Shown here: one piece after another, positions 63,607 through 64,000 of the stretch | Position numbering within the stretch: the first letter of the stretch is position 1 | How the letters are laid out: every line of letters begins with the position of its first letter | Assembly (NCBI GenBank): GCA_944990035.1 | Contig: CALYLX010000126.1 | Span: 930,001-994,000 of the forward strand | DNA from: Clitopilus passeckerianus | Taxonomy: Eukaryota > Basidiomycota > Agaricomycetes > Agaricales > Entolomataceae | Direction: 5' to 3' | Length of the DNA: 64,000 bases | Translations under genes and position numbers: made by a program | Notes under the pieces: model-generated | Seen by the model: the letters and a program-made list of their open reading frames with translations, nothing else | Database searches by the model: none | Told to the model about the DNA's origin: nothing

Positions 63607-64000
63607 ATGTCTTCAGAGCCTCCGAACTCGGTCCCTCTGCAAGACGAACATGAAGACGCCCAGTTTTTCAGAAATATGAATGGGCGCTCCTTCAACGCTT
63701 TGAACGAAAGGTATATGCTCCCTGCTGATCAGGACGAAGTAAAGGTGCGTATCTATGCCTATCCTTCTCCCTTATCGCTCCCTGAAGCTGCTGTACTCTC
63801 TGCCGACTTACCAGCGCTCCGAGCTGCACCACCGGATGATGCAGTTTGTATTCAGTGGTAAGAATTACATTGGGCCTGTGAAGGAGGCTCTCCAATTCGG
63901 GGAGCAACGGCGAAGTAAGATAAGCCCTCCTGCCGTCTTCTTCCCATGTTAACGACTCTGCTTCATAGTACTTGATCTCGGAACTGGGGGCGGATTCTGG
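63607..64000 (+). CDS. SAM-dependent methyltransferase, 5' part (runs off the window)
   Basis: Exon 1 (63607 to 63744) gives MSSEPPNSVPLQDEHEDAQ and NALNERYMLPADQDEVK. Exon 2 has RSELHHRMMQFVFSGKNYIG and GPVKEALQFGEQRR. Exon 3 starts RILDLGTGGGFW, the glycine-rich SAM-binding motif I. The YMLPAD...R..LHHRM arrangement then DLGTG is typical of basidiomycete TAM-type methyltransferases with unknown substrates, which are often secondary-metabolism or housekeeping paralogues. The gene continues beyond the window, so its function cannot be narrowed. Confidence 0.8.

Overview
This window is nuclear DNA of a filamentous basidiomycete, most likely an Agaricomycete. Almost every gene is split by GT-AG introns of about 45-60 bases. 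The genes are eukaryotic housekeeping genes packed tightly on both strands, and the window carries the siderophore locus typical of mushroom-forming fungi: an L-ornithine N5-monooxygenase next to a single-adenylation-domain A-T-C-T-C-T-C peptide synthetase. I saw no rRNA, tRNA, transposon or CRISPR array.

Layout, left to right. 0-12 kb: a small BRI3-like membrane protein (+), a Crb2/Rad9/53BP1-type checkpoint mediator (-), an unknown single-pass membrane protein (+), a Golgi nucleotide-sugar transporter (+), and two related His-rich proteins of unknown function (-) on either side of it. 12-25 kb: mitochondrial NAD(P) transhydrogenase (-), a DapA-family aldolase (-), tRNA pseudouridine-55 synthase PUS4 (-) and Mediator subunit 16 (-). 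24.6-33.8 kb: a proteasome assembly chaperone 3-like gene (+), NCE101 (-), NatB auxiliary subunit NAA25 (+), RPA2 (-), an RPA2 paralogue arranged head to head with it (+), and a CE16/SGNH esterase (+). 34-41.4 kb: ATG2 (+) and the ribosome-biogenesis factor RLP24 (-). 41.6-51.9 kb: the siderophore pair, ornithine monooxygenase (-) and NRPS (+), sharing a 348-base promoter that holds four matches to the iron-regulator GATA motif ATCWGATAA. 52-64 kb: a RibD-type deaminase (-), SPT6 (+), SPT8 (-), SRP54 (+), an unknown four-pass membrane protein (-) and the 5' part of a SAM methyltransferase (+).

The siderophore pair works as one pathway. The monooxygenase hydroxylates L-ornithine at N5, the hydroxyl group is acylated by an enzyme not seen here, and the synthetase joins the hydroxamate units. 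The shared promoter suggests joint repression by a GATA factor when iron is sufficient. The other genes are unrelated housekeeping loci arranged mostly as divergent or convergent neighbours with very short spacers.

One caution applies to the whole window. At least ten conserved coding regions, including SRP54, ATG2 and the NRPS, lose their reading frame by exactly one missing base, usually within or beside a short G or C run. All shifts go in the same direction. This is best read as base-calling or assembly error, not gene decay, so protein predictions from this sequence will be cut short at those points.
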